Shown here one piece after another: positions 1 to 7,865 of a stretch of 64,000 bases of DNA (position 1 is its first letter; each line of letters begins with the position of its first letter). Origin of the DNA: Rufibacter glacialis (GTDB taxonomy: Bacteria > Bacteroidota > Bacteroidia > Cytophagales > Hymenobacteraceae); the NCBI RefSeq assembly GCF_008271745.1, contig NZ_VKKZ01000025.1:62001-126000 (forward strand). Direction: 5' to 3'. Made by a program: the position numbers and the translations under genes. Below the pieces are notes generated by a model. It saw nothing but the letters and a program-made list of their open reading frames with translations, had not been told where the DNA came from and searched no databases.

Positions 1-187
1 GGGCGTGCTTGTACGATAAAGTAAGGGCTTTGAATACGTTCTGCATTGTTTTGACTAAAACCCAAGGCAAATTTCAGCAGAAGCAGCCGCCCTAACTATG
101 ATATTCGTCAGTTTTGCGGCTAGGATATATCAGTCTATTGGGATGTTTTGAGCCTGATTGCTGGAAAAAGGCCTAAAAACGGCTGGT

Positions 188-229
188 GGCAGAGACACTC
201 GTAGGACCTCCGGACACTACGAGGTCTTT
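188..229 (+). repeat. left arm of a 42-bp perfect inverted repeat
   Basis: Positions 188-229 are the exact reverse complement of 384-425. Allowing one mismatch, the arms extend to 181-229 and 384-432 (48 of 49 matching). The arm contains its own small hairpin: CTCGTAG at 198-204 pairs with CTACGAG at 217-223 around a loop containing TCCGGA. The 154 bp between the arms has no gene. It could be a dispersed genome repeat or a MITE-like element; no terminal target-site duplication was identified. Confidence 0.85.
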
Positions 230-383
230 GGAGCAAGCACTATGGCTGAGGCAGCAGCAGCACCTACCTTTTTTATCACCTCACTTGTTTGTTGTCAAAT
301 CCGGGTAGATTAAGGACTTGGTTTAATGGCGAGGTCTTAGTCCCCTTCTAAAACATCTTCTCTAAAGTTAGACCAGTAAATCA

Positions 384-425
384 AAAGACCTCGTAGTGTC
401 CGGAGGTCCTACGAGTGTCTCTGCC
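384..425 (-). repeat. right arm of the 42-bp perfect inverted repeat
   Basis: This is the reverse complement of 188-229 with no mismatch over 42 bp. It carries the same internal CTCGTAG/CTACGAG hairpin. No protein-coding role is apparent. Confidence 0.85.
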
Positions 426-633
426 AACAGCCTTCCAAAGCAAACTGTTTTCCGGCGGTTTTCTATAAACCAGCCGGAAAACTACTGTCACGGGTACAGA
501 TAAGCTGGCTTCAAAAGCAGGTTCCTCCAGGCGGCCGCACACGAATTGAAGGCTCGCGCCAGTGAAAGCTGCTACATAAATCAAAAGCAATAAACTAGTT
601 TTAAGCCTGTTCTCTTGAAATCAAGCCCAAAAC

Positions 634-684
634 ACATTCACTCATTCTCTCCATCATTCAATCTCTCAATCATTCATTCTCTCA
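634..684. repeat. degenerate CATT/CTCT tetranucleotide tract
   Basis: A run of imperfect CATT, CACT and CTCT units ends a few bases beyond the stop codon (693-695 on the minus strand) of the receiver-Crp/Fnr gene. It looks like a decayed cousin of the clean CAAT repeat at 3252-3291, which lies in the same position relative to another response regulator gene. Confidence 0.6.
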
Positions 685-692
685 CTGAACAC

Positions 693-1754
693 TTAGTTCC
701 GCATTTTGGCCAGCTTCTGGGAGTTCAGGATAAAGATCTTGCTGCCGCGGGTGTCAATGAGCTTTTCGTCTTTGAAGTCGGCGAGGGTACGGATGACGGT
801 TTCTTTGGAGGCGCCTACAATGCTGGCCAGGTCCTCTCGGGAAATAGACATCTCGGTTACGATTTCCCCTTCTTGCTGGTACTGTTTCTCCAGCAGAATC
901 AACGCCTCAGCCACCCGTTTGCGCACGGAATTATAGGCCAGTTTCAGGAGCCGGTCTTCGCGGTCGGCCAGGTTATCAGAGAGGATTTTGATGAACTTGT
1001 TAGCCACGTCGCGGTTCTGGTGCAGCAGCGTGAAAAAGTCCTCTTTGGGAATGAGGTACACCTCTGAGTCTTCCAGCGCCATGGCAGATTCACGGTAGGC
1101 GTTTTCCTCCAGTAGATCAAGATAACCAATGAAATCGCCGTCTTTGTAGAGGTTGGTGATGTACTCGCGGCCGTCTTCGTTGGCTTTGTAGGTTTTTACC
1201 TTGCCTTTGCTCAGGAAGAACAGCGCGTTGGGGTATTTGCCCTCTAAAAACAGGTTGTGCTTTTTCTTGAACACCGTTACCCGGCGCTCGTCTGAGATCA
1301 GCTTGTTCAGGTCTTCATAGCCTTTGGCCTCCTGAATGAACTGATCCAGGCCCTGCACGCTCTTCTGGAACTCCGCTTTCAGGAGTTCGTTTTTCTTGAG
1401 GCGCATTTCCACCGCGTCCAGCAATTCCAGGTCATCAAAGGGCTTGGTGAGGTAATCATCAGCGCCCAGTTTCATCCCTTTCCTGAAGTCGTCCTTCTCA
1501 GATTTGGCGGTCAGGAACACGAAGGGAATACTGGAAGTCTCTGGGCTTTTACTCAGCAGGTGCAGTACGCCGTACCCATCCAGCTGCGGCATCATGATGT
1601 CACAGATAATGAGGTCCGGCTGATCCCGGCGGGCCAGGTCTACGCCCACTTTCCCGTTCTCGGCTTCCACCACCTGGTAGTTGGCGAGCGAAAGAATCTC
1701 AGCGGTATTCTCCCTGATTTCCTGGTTGTCTTCTATGAGCAGTATTTTCTTCAT
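693..1754 (-). CDS. response regulator: receiver + cNMP-binding + Crp/Fnr HTH
   Basis: A 353-residue cytoplasmic transcription regulator. Residues 1-120 form a receiver domain with the expected acidic pair near the N-terminus, phospho-acceptor Asp52 (IICDIMMP) and the conserved Lys in YLTKPF. After a helical linker comes a cyclic-nucleotide-binding-type beta-roll (about 150-260), then a Crp-type winged helix-turn-helix (about 265-345) with the recognition segment SREDLASIVGASKETVIRTL. The usual two-protein arrangement of receiver and FixK-type regulator is here one polypeptide. It starts 2 nt after the stop of the upstream hybrid kinase gene, so the two are surely co-transcribed. The domain calls are firm; control of respiratory or stress genes is inferred from the FixL-like kinase and Usp genes nearby. 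Confidence 0.93.
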   Translation of the reverse strand: MKKILLIEDNQEIRENTAEILSLANYQVVEAENGKVGVDLARRDQPDLIICDIMMPQLDGYGVLHLLSKSPETSSIPFVFLTAKSEKDDFRKGMKLGADDYLTKPFDDLELLDAVEMRLKKNELLKAEFQKSVQGLDQFIQEAKGYEDLNKLISDERRVTVFKKKHNLFLEGKYPNALFFLSKGKVKTYKANEDGREYITNLYKDGDFIGYLDLLEENAYRESAMALEDSEVYLIPKEDFFTLLHQNRDVANKFIKILSDNLADREDRLLKLAYNSVRKRVAEALILLEKQYQQEGEIVTEMSISREDLASIVGASKETVIRTLADFKDEKLIDTRGSKIFILNSQKLAKMRN

Positions 1755-1756
1755 GG

Positions 1757-2983
1757 CTAGGCGGGTTGCGGAAATGAAAGGTGAAAGGTGGTGCCCTGGT
1801 CCAGTGCACTCGTAAAGGTGAGCGCCCCTTCCATGACTTCTACGTATCTTTTGACAATGTTCAGGCCCAGGCCGGTGCCCTGGATGTTGGTGGCGTTCTG
1901 AGCCCTGAAAAACGGGGTAAACAAATGGGTGTGGTCTGGGGTGGGTATCCCGATGCCCTCATCCTGTACCGTGATGGCCACGGAACCGGGGGTAATGGCG
2001 GTGGTGAGGTGTATGGTCTTGCCCTCTGCCGAATATTTGCTCGCGTTAGAAAGCAGGTTGATGAGGATGTTCTTGAGCAGTTGCTTGTCCAGTTGCACGA
2101 ATTCCTCGGAGCCCCGGTGCTGGAACTTAATCCTTTGCCCTTCCTTCACCAGCGCCTGCATGTCTTCCACCACCTCTTTGGTAAAGCCTACCAGGTTGAA
2201 CCTGGACGGGATGTTGTACACTTTCCCTTCCTCAATGCGGCTCATGGACAGGAAGTCATTCAGGATCACGGTAAGGTTCTGTACAGCAGATTTGATGCGT
2301 TCTACGTGCTTCAGGCGCTTATCGTCTTCCTCAGTGGTTTTGTAGCGCGAGATGATGGAGGCCGAGGACAAGACCGTACTCAATGGTGTGCGGAACTCAT
2401 GCGAGGCCGTGGTCACGAACCTGGACTTGAGCTCGTTCAGCTCTTTCTCTTTCTGCAGCGCTTTCTCAATATCCAGTTGCGCCTCATACAGAATGCGGTT
2501 CGTCTGCTCCAGTTTCTGGATGGCCTCGGCCAGCTCCTGGGTTCTTTCCTCTACTCGTTGCTCTAATTGGGCGTTGAGGGTCTGAATTTCACAGAGGCTT
2601 TTGGCGTGCTCTATGCTGTAGCGGATGGACCGCTCCAGATCATAGGGGTTGAAGGTACCTTTCACCAGGTAATCCAAAGCCCCGGCCCGCATGGCTTTCT
2701 CGTCCGTCTCACGGTCGGTTTGGCCGGTGAGCAGGATAAACGGGGCAGTGGTGCCTTCCGCCACCGCCTGCGTGATGAGTTCCAGCCCGTCATGTGCGCC
2801 CAGGAAGAAGTCTACCAGGTACACGTCATGCTTCCTCTTCCGGATGAGCCCGAGGGCTTCAGGGAAAGAAGCCGTCCAGTCCAGGTGGTAATGCCGGCCC
2901 GGTATGTCCTGAATGATGTCACGGGTGATCACGAAATCGTCTTCATCATCGTCCACTAACAAGATTCGTATTTGATCGGCCAT
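1757..2983 (-). CDS. hybrid receiver-histidine kinase
   Basis: A 408-residue soluble protein with the order receiver, coiled coil, HisKA, HATPase. The receiver (about 5-125) has the acidic cluster DDDEDD, phospho-acceptor Asp58 in LVDFFLG and Lys108. Residues 130-185 look like a coiled coil. The H-box TASHEFRTPL gives phospho-acceptor His195, and the ATPase domain shows N, G1 and G2 boxes (NLLSNASKYS, DEGIGI, GTGLGL). There is no membrane segment and no classical sensor, so the receiver itself probably takes in the signal, for instance from another kinase. The next gene, 2 nt downstream, encodes a receiver-Crp/Fnr regulator that is its likely phosphorylation target. Confidence 0.92.
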   Translation of the reverse strand: MADQIRILLVDDDEDDFVITRDIIQDIPGRHYHLDWTASFPEALGLIRKRKHDVYLVDFFLGAHDGLELITQAVAEGTTAPFILLTGQTDRETDEKAMRAGALDYLVKGTFNPYDLERSIRYSIEHAKSLCEIQTLNAQLEQRVEERTQELAEAIQKLEQTNRILYEAQLDIEKALQKEKELNELKSRFVTTASHEFRTPLSTVLSSASIISRYKTTEEDDKRLKHVERIKSAVQNLTVILNDFLSMSRIEEGKVYNIPSRFNLVGFTKEVVEDMQALVKEGQRIKFQHRGSEEFVQLDKQLLKNILINLLSNASKYSAEGKTIHLTTAITPGSVAITVQDEGIGIPTPDHTHLFTPFFRAQNATNIQGTGLGLNIVKRYVEVMEGALTFTSALDQGTTFHLSFPQPA

Positions 2984-3119
2984 GGGGTAAAGGTTATCGC
3001 CGTTTAAGCGGCAAATGGGTCATGTATTACGGCTGTTTTCTGAAAAACAGGCTAAAAACAGGTGACGGCAAAAAGTAGATCTACTGAAAAACCCTTGTTT
3101 CCCTCTTGCCTTCCCCATT

Positions 3120-3210
3120 TTGTCATTTTGAAAAGATCTTTTGAGCAAACTGGAAAGGCGGCGAAACAAACGCTATTACCGTTCGCCCACAAAATCCTTT
3201 CAGGATGACA
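3120..3210. repeat. decayed REP-like inverted repeat
   Basis: The outer parts, TGTCATTTTGAAAAGATC near 3121 and AATCCTTTCAGGATGACA at 3193-3210, are imperfect inverted copies. The right arm matches the arms of the better preserved element at 25197-25287. Both elements also share GCAAAC just inside the left arm. The structure suggests a short dispersed palindromic element. Confidence 0.65.
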
Positions 3211-3251
3211 GAAGGGGAAGGAAAACTCCACTTGGATGCCTACCCTAAGCG

Positions 3252-3292
<41 letters not shown>

Positions 3293-3293
3293 C

Positions 3294-3743
3294 CTACGCC
3301 TTGGGAAGTTCCACTATCTCAAACCAATACTTGGTGAGGGTTTTCATCACGTCTACCAGCGCCGCGAAGGTCACGGGTTTGGTGATGAATGAGCTCACCC
3401 CCAGGTCATAAGTGCGCAGGATGTCTTCCTCGGCTTTGGAGGTTGTGAGCACCACCACCGGGATCACGCGCAGATGCTCATCGGCTTTTATCTCTTTCAA
3501 GGCTTCGCGCCCGTCTTTCTTGGGCATGTTGAGGTCCAGCAAGATGAGGCCGGGCGTAGGGTACTGGGTCTTGTCAGTGAACCGGCCGCGGTTGTGCAGG
3601 TAGTCTACCAATTCCTCGCCGTTTTCCACAAACTGGATTTCGTTCGTCAGGCGGTTCTCCTCTAAGGCGTCTTTGACCAGCATGCGGTCTTCGGCGTCAT
3701 CATCGGCAATCAGAATCACAATGGTTCTTTTGTTGCGGCTCAT
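3294..3743 (-). CDS. stand-alone response regulator (Rcp1-like)
   Basis: A 149-residue single-domain receiver of the class usually paired with phytochrome or PAS kinases. It has the acidic pair ADDDAED near residue 15, phospho-acceptor Asp70 in LILLDLNMP, Thr in VLTTSK and Lys in ITKPVTF. There is no output domain, so it acts by protein contact or as a phosphorelay intermediate. It begins 9 nt after the stop of the upstream PAS kinase gene, which is its obvious partner. A CAAT microsatellite sits immediately past its stop codon. Confidence 0.93.
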   Translation of the reverse strand: MSRNKRTIVILIADDDAEDRMLVKDALEENRLTNEIQFVENGEELVDYLHNRGRFTDKTQYPTPGLILLDLNMPKKDGREALKEIKADEHLRVIPVVVLTTSKAEEDILRTYDLGVSSFITKPVTFAALVDVMKTLTKYWFEIVELPKA

Positions 3744-3752
3744 AGTGTCAAG

Positions 3753-5300
3753 CTATTCCTGTAGGTGTCTGGTGGCAAGCGAAATGATAAACGTAGTGCC
3801 CACGCCGGGCGTGCTGCGGGCGGTGATATCTCCGCCGTGGCGGATGGCGATCTTGCGGCAAATGGCCAACCCGATGCCTGATCCCTCGTATTTCTGCCCT
3901 TCCAGACGCTGAAAGATATTAAAAATCCGGTCAAGGTACTTTTCGTCAAACCCAATGCCGTTGTCTGCCACCTCAATCTCCACGTGCTCATCTCCGGGGG
4001 TGGACGTTAAGTGGGCGGTACGTTGCACGTTACGCGCGGCAATGCGCACCACCGGGGTGCCAGAGTCTTTCCGGAACTTGATGGCGTTGCTGATCAGGTT
4101 CTGGAACAACTGGCGCATTTGGGTGGGTTCGGCCTCAATGGTGGGCAGCGGGGTGCGCTCAATCACCGTTTTGGTTTGCTCAATGGTGATCTCCAGGTCA
4201 GACAGTACCCCGTTCAGCACCGCGTTGAGGTCTACTTCCTCAAAGGGCTTTGACTTGGTGGTCACGCGGGAGAAAGTGAGCAGGTCATTAATGAGGTTCT
4301 GCATCCGCACCGCGGCGTTCAGCATGCGGTCTACATAATCCTGCCCCTGTCCACTGAGGTTAGCCTGCTCCTTGGTTTTGAGCCGGTCCCCGAAGGCCTG
4401 GATCTTGCGGAGCGGTTCCTGCAGGTCATGCGATGAGACATAGGCGAAATCCTGTAACTCGCCGTTGCTGCGCTCCAATTCGGCCGCGTACCGGCGTAGG
4501 CGTTCCTCGCTTACTTTCTGCTGCGTAATATCATGGATAAACCCGGTATAGACCTTGCGGTTGGTGAGCTGCACTTCACTGATGCTCAGGTACAGCGGAA
4601 AAACGGTGCCGTCTTTCTTTAAGCCAGAGACCTCGCGGCCAATGCCTATGATCTTGCGCTGGCCGGTGCGGTGGTAGTTTTCTATGTAGCCGTCATGCCG
4701 GCTGTGGTCGGGCTCGGGCATGAGCACCGAGATGTTCTTGCCTAGCAGCTCTTCCTCCTGGTACCCGAATAACCGGGCCGCAGACGGGTTGACCATTTCC
4801 ATAATACCGCGGTCATCAATGGTGATAATGCCGTCTACCGCCGCCTGAATAATGGATTTGATTTTGTTCTCGCTTTCGCGCTGCGACTGCTCTGCCTTTT
4901 TCTGCTGGGAGATGTCATGCACAATGCCCGTGTAGATGACCTTGTCTTGCAGTTTCACCTCACTGATGCTGAGCAGGAACGGAAACAGGGAACCGTCTTT
5001 GCGCATGCCCACCACCTCGCGGCCTTTGCCTATGATCTGGCCTTCGCCGGTGCGGTGGTAATTTTCCAGGTACCCGTCATGGCGGCTTTTATCAGGTTCC
5101 GGCATCAGGATCTTGATGTTCTGCCCAATCACCTCTTCCGGGGCATACCCAAAAATGCGGGCGGCGGCCGGGTTCACGGTCTCAATAATACCGCGCTGGT
5201 CAATGGTGATGATGCCGTCAATGGCGGTGTCAATGATGGCTTTAAGGCGGGCCTGGTCATCCAGGTTCATCTGGCGGGGGGGCTGCAACGGTTCTTCCAA
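3753..5300 (-). CDS. sensor histidine kinase with two FixL-like heme-PAS domains
   Basis: A 515-residue soluble kinase with the order PAS (about 15-130), PAS (143-258), HisKA (282-345), HATPase (385-510). Both PAS domains closely resemble the FixL oxygen-sensing domain: each has MPEPD-SRHDGY followed by IIG-GRE. By alignment from memory with Bradyrhizobium FixL, the proximal heme ligand (His200) corresponds to His74 and His202, and the distal Arg220 to Arg94 and Arg222; FixL Arg206 is replaced by Asn in both. The phospho-acceptor is His291 (SSHDLQEPLR), and DNGIGF and GSGIGL boxes complete the ATPase. No membrane segment is visible. Heme binding and gas sensing are inferred from these residues. 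It heads an operon with the downstream stand-alone receiver. Confidence 0.92.
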   Translation of the reverse strand: MEEPLQPPRQMNLDDQARLKAIIDTAIDGIITIDQRGIIETVNPAAARIFGYAPEEVIGQNIKILMPEPDKSRHDGYLENYHRTGEGQIIGKGREVVGMRKDGSLFPFLLSISEVKLQDKVIYTGIVHDISQQKKAEQSQRESENKIKSIIQAAVDGIITIDDRGIMEMVNPSAARLFGYQEEELLGKNISVLMPEPDHSRHDGYIENYHRTGQRKIIGIGREVSGLKKDGTVFPLYLSISEVQLTNRKVYTGFIHDITQQKVSEERLRRYAAELERSNGELQDFAYVSSHDLQEPLRKIQAFGDRLKTKEQANLSGQGQDYVDRMLNAAVRMQNLINDLLTFSRVTTKSKPFEEVDLNAVLNGVLSDLEITIEQTKTVIERTPLPTIEAEPTQMRQLFQNLISNAIKFRKDSGTPVVRIAARNVQRTAHLTSTPGDEHVEIEVADNGIGFDEKYLDRIFNIFQRLEGQKYEGSGIGLAICRKIAIRHGGDITARSTPGVGTTFIISLATRHLQE

Positions 5301-5943
5301 GTTCAGGTATTTTTATAAAAGTAGGCACTCTGGCCTTTTTTTTCAATGATCTTCGTCACTTCCCAACGAACGGAAAGGGATAGGAGTCTTATTTACGGCT
5401 TGTTGGCAGAAAAACAGGCTTAAAACAAAAAAGCTGTTTAGTAAAGCTGAAGGATTGACCACCCCGCTACCCTGGTTGGTATTTTCACCAACTACCTAGA
5501 CGCAGGCCCCTTTTCGCTTGCTGGTGAAAACACGCAGCAAGGGCTAGGGTACTTTGTTTTGCCTTTACTAAACAGGTTCATCTTCCTGCTGCCCGGTGCA
5601 GAAAAACCCTTCTTTTGAAAATATGGCCTGGAAACCTGGGAATGGGTTGATCCTCCAGATGCACAAGGATTGGTCCTAGGTATTCTTCTCAGGTATCTCA
5701 GAAAACCTCCCAAGCCATCTTCTACGGGTGAATGGGGACTCAACCTTGAGGTGTTTTTAGGCTTCTTTTTCAAAACGGGGTTTGAAATGGCGGGGGCTTC
5801 CTCTGCTTTGTCCTTTCCTCCTGGCAGCCAGCACTTACGCTACCACCTCCCAAGCACCCACCTTTTCATAAAGAATCTTATTAAGGCGAAACGGAGTAAA
5901 AGGAAATAAGAACCACGTTCCCAACCCTTTAAAACCTACCCCT
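5301..5943. other. divergent intergenic region, nested inverted repeats
   Basis: About 640 bp between the minus-strand PAS kinase and the plus-strand Usp gene. No credible gene is present. CTGTTTAGTAAAG (5434-5446) is the exact inverted match of 5563-5575. Inside it, TTTTCACC near 5482 pairs with GGTGAAAA near 5523. A hairpin-core remnant is seen around 5404-5424. The remainder is unassigned; promoters for both flanking genes must lie here but I could not place them. Confidence 0.5.
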
Positions 5944-6780
5944 ATGGAAAAGATTCTCTGCCTCACAGATTTCACCCCTATCTCAAAGGTTGCCATGGAC
6001 TTCGCGCAGCAGTTGGCGGGCAGCTTGAAGGCCCAGTTGGTGTTGTTCCACAGCGTTCCGCAGGAAGAGCCGGTGCGCCACATGCCGGTGGGGGGCGTAC
6101 CCTTCATGGAACCCATTCCAGATGTGGAGGAGCAGAAAAACAGGGAGACACAGGTAAGGCTGGCCAAGGAAAAGCTGTTCTCCTTTTCCCAAAACGTTCC
6201 CGGGGTACAGAGTGAGTTGCGGGTGGGCCCTATTACCACCACCCTGCCCCAGGCCGCCGCTGAGACCGAGGCAGATTTCATTGTGCTGGCGCACGAAGGG
6301 CTGGAGATTTCCTTTCCAGGCTCGGTGACCTCCAAGATCATTGGCACTGTGCCCTGCCCCGTGTTCGTTCTTCCGCCCCAGGCTACGTTCCAGCCCCTGC
6401 GCAAAATCGTGTATGCCACCGACCTGAAAGCGGACTCTTTCACTGACGTGAGTTTTGTAACGCAACTAGCCGCCGCCTTCAACGCAGAGATCCAGTTTCT
6501 GCACATTCTCATGGACGACGCCCTGGACACCCGTGCCCAGGCAGAGGCGGAGCTACGCTTGATCTGCCGGCGCTCAATGTACCCGCATATGAGCTACTTC
6601 CTGGAAACTGCCAAGAAAGTAGAACTCGGTATCCAGCACTTCTGCACCGCGCAACACGCAGACCTGTTGGTGATGGGCTCCCGCAATAACAATTTCTGGC
6701 AACTTTTCTTCCAGAGCAAAACCCAGACCATCAGCTCGCACCCGCTTCTGCCGTTGTTAGTACTGCCTTACAAGAAATAG
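5944..6780 (+). CDS. tandem-domain universal stress protein
   Basis: A 278-residue cytoplasmic protein of two UspA-type domains (about 1-145 and 150-278). The first opens with KILCLTDFTPISKVAMDFA and the second with KIVYATDLKADSFTDVSFV, both typical first beta-strand and helix signatures. The second ends with a VMGSRNNNFWQLFFQS segment that departs from the canonical ATP-binding glycine pattern, so this paralogue may not bind ATP. A second Usp gene follows 167 bp later. Proximity to FixL-like signalling genes fits the common induction of Usp proteins by low oxygen in bacteria, but the link is inference. Confidence 0.92.
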   Translation: MEKILCLTDFTPISKVAMDFAQQLAGSLKAQLVLFHSVPQEEPVRHMPVGGVPFMEPIPDVEEQKNRETQVRLAKEKLFSFSQNVPGVQSELRVGPITTTLPQAAAETEADFIVLAHEGLEISFPGSVTSKIIGTVPCPVFVLPPQATFQPLRKIVYATDLKADSFTDVSFVTQLAAAFNAEIQFLHILMDDALDTRAQAEAELRLICRRSMYPHMSYFLETAKKVELGIQHFCTAQHADLLVMGSRNNNFWQLFFQSKTQTISSHPLLPLLVLPYKK

Positions 6781-6868
6781 CCCGGTAGACCAGGCAGCCC
6801 CGCGCAGCGGAAAGAGGACAGGAAGAGCCCAGACTGACAACCATCATTTTAGGCTTTGACCAAGGTCA

Positions 6869-6899
6869 TTTCGGTTGCATAGGGGCCAGGGTACTTTTG
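6869..6899 (+). promoter_or_regulatory. Bacteroidota-type promoter for the second usp gene
   Basis: TTTC at 6869-6872 is followed, after 19 bases, by TACTTTTG at 6892-6899, which matches the TAnnTTTG -7 consensus exactly with the expected spacing. It lies 49 bp before the start codon. The second usp gene can therefore be transcribed independently of the first. Confidence 0.6.
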
Positions 6900-6947
6900 T
6901 TGCAGAAATCAGCTCCTTTTGTTGGTTTTCCTTAACGTGACACGCTT

Positions 6948-7823
6948 ATGGCTACCCTTCTAGTTCCCACCGATTTTTCAAAAACCGCTACCAATGCGGT
7001 GCATTATGCCGCCTCGCTGGCGGTAAGCACCGGTAGCAGGTTGCTGGTGGTGCACACCGTGAGTGTGCCCACCTCTGCTTTACCAGAGAGCATGCCTCTG
7101 CTGGCCATAGATACGCACCTGATTGAGTATTCTGAGGAGGAACTGCAGAAGCTGGCCTTGCAGCTGAAGCAGACGTATGCGCTGGAGGTGGAAACGTTCT
7201 GCCTTTACGGGCCCTTTATTCCGCTGGTCAATGACCTAGTGAAGACGCAGGCCGTGGACCTGGTGGTCATGGGCACCAAAGGAGCCAGCAATGTCCTGAG
7301 CAAACTGGTGGGCACCAACACCTCCACCTTCATCAAAGAGGCTCCCTGCCCCGTGTTGGTGGTGCCTGGCCAGGCCACCTTCCGCACGGTGCGCCACATA
7401 GCGTACGCCTCTGACTTTGAGACCGAGGAGACCGTGTACCTGAAACAGCTTTTCCAGGTGGCGGCGGGGTTGGGCGCTGAGGTGCACATCATCAACGTGA
7501 CCAGTGAGACGGAGCTGAATATTGTCCCTGATGAACAGGTACTCAAAAGCATCGCCAAGAACTTTCCCCGGCAGAACTATAGCGTGGCGCAACTACCACA
7601 TGAAGACGTGGTAACCGGTCTCAGGGAATTTGTGGAGGAGAACCAGATGGATTTGCTGGCCGTCTCCATCCAGGACCGCGACCTGCTGGAAAGCCTTTTC
7701 CACCACAGCATCACCAAAGAGCTGGCGCTGCAGGCTTTCACGCCTTTGTTAACGCTGCCCGCCAACCCGTACCATTATCAGGCGCCCCGCCCTACCCTCC
7801 CCAAAGGGGTTCCGGTAGGATAG
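6948..7823 (+). CDS. tandem-domain universal stress protein
   Basis: A 291-residue protein of two UspA domains (about 1-145 and 150-280). The first domain has the full nucleotide-binding pattern G-2x-G-9x-G-T in VMGTKGASNVLSKLVGTNTS, suggesting ATP binding by this half, while the second (start IAYASDFETEETVYL) lacks a clear copy. It differs in this from the neighbouring paralogue, so the pair may combine an ATP-binding and a non-binding type. It has its own promoter-like sequence at 6869-6899. Confidence 0.93.
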   Translation: MATLLVPTDFSKTATNAVHYAASLAVSTGSRLLVVHTVSVPTSALPESMPLLAIDTHLIEYSEEELQKLALQLKQTYALEVETFCLYGPFIPLVNDLVKTQAVDLVVMGTKGASNVLSKLVGTNTSTFIKEAPCPVLVVPGQATFRTVRHIAYASDFETEETVYLKQLFQVAAGLGAEVHIINVTSETELNIVPDEQVLKSIAKNFPRQNYSVAQLPHEDVVTGLREFVEENQMDLLAVSIQDRDLLESLFHHSITKELALQAFTPLLTLPANPYHYQAPRPTLPKGVPVG

Positions 7824-7865
7824 TTTCCCCTTGCCCGTTGTGCAACCTTCGTGTGTTCTTTTCGC

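Larger units (their letters stand above)
1..692. other. gene-free left edge with long inverted repeat
   Basis: I see no convincing gene in this stretch. A short frame on the minus strand (381-590) has no recognisable domain and its end lies inside an inverted repeat. The stretch holds that repeat (181-229 with 384-432) and, at its right end, a degenerate CATT-rich tract (634-684) next to the stop codon of the following minus-strand gene. The rest is unassigned. Confidence 0.6.

Noticed and set aside
381-590. 69-residue frame on the minus strand
   Set aside because: Its C-terminal end is made of the inverted-repeat arm, it has no recognisable domain, and no ribosome binding site or promoter is evident.
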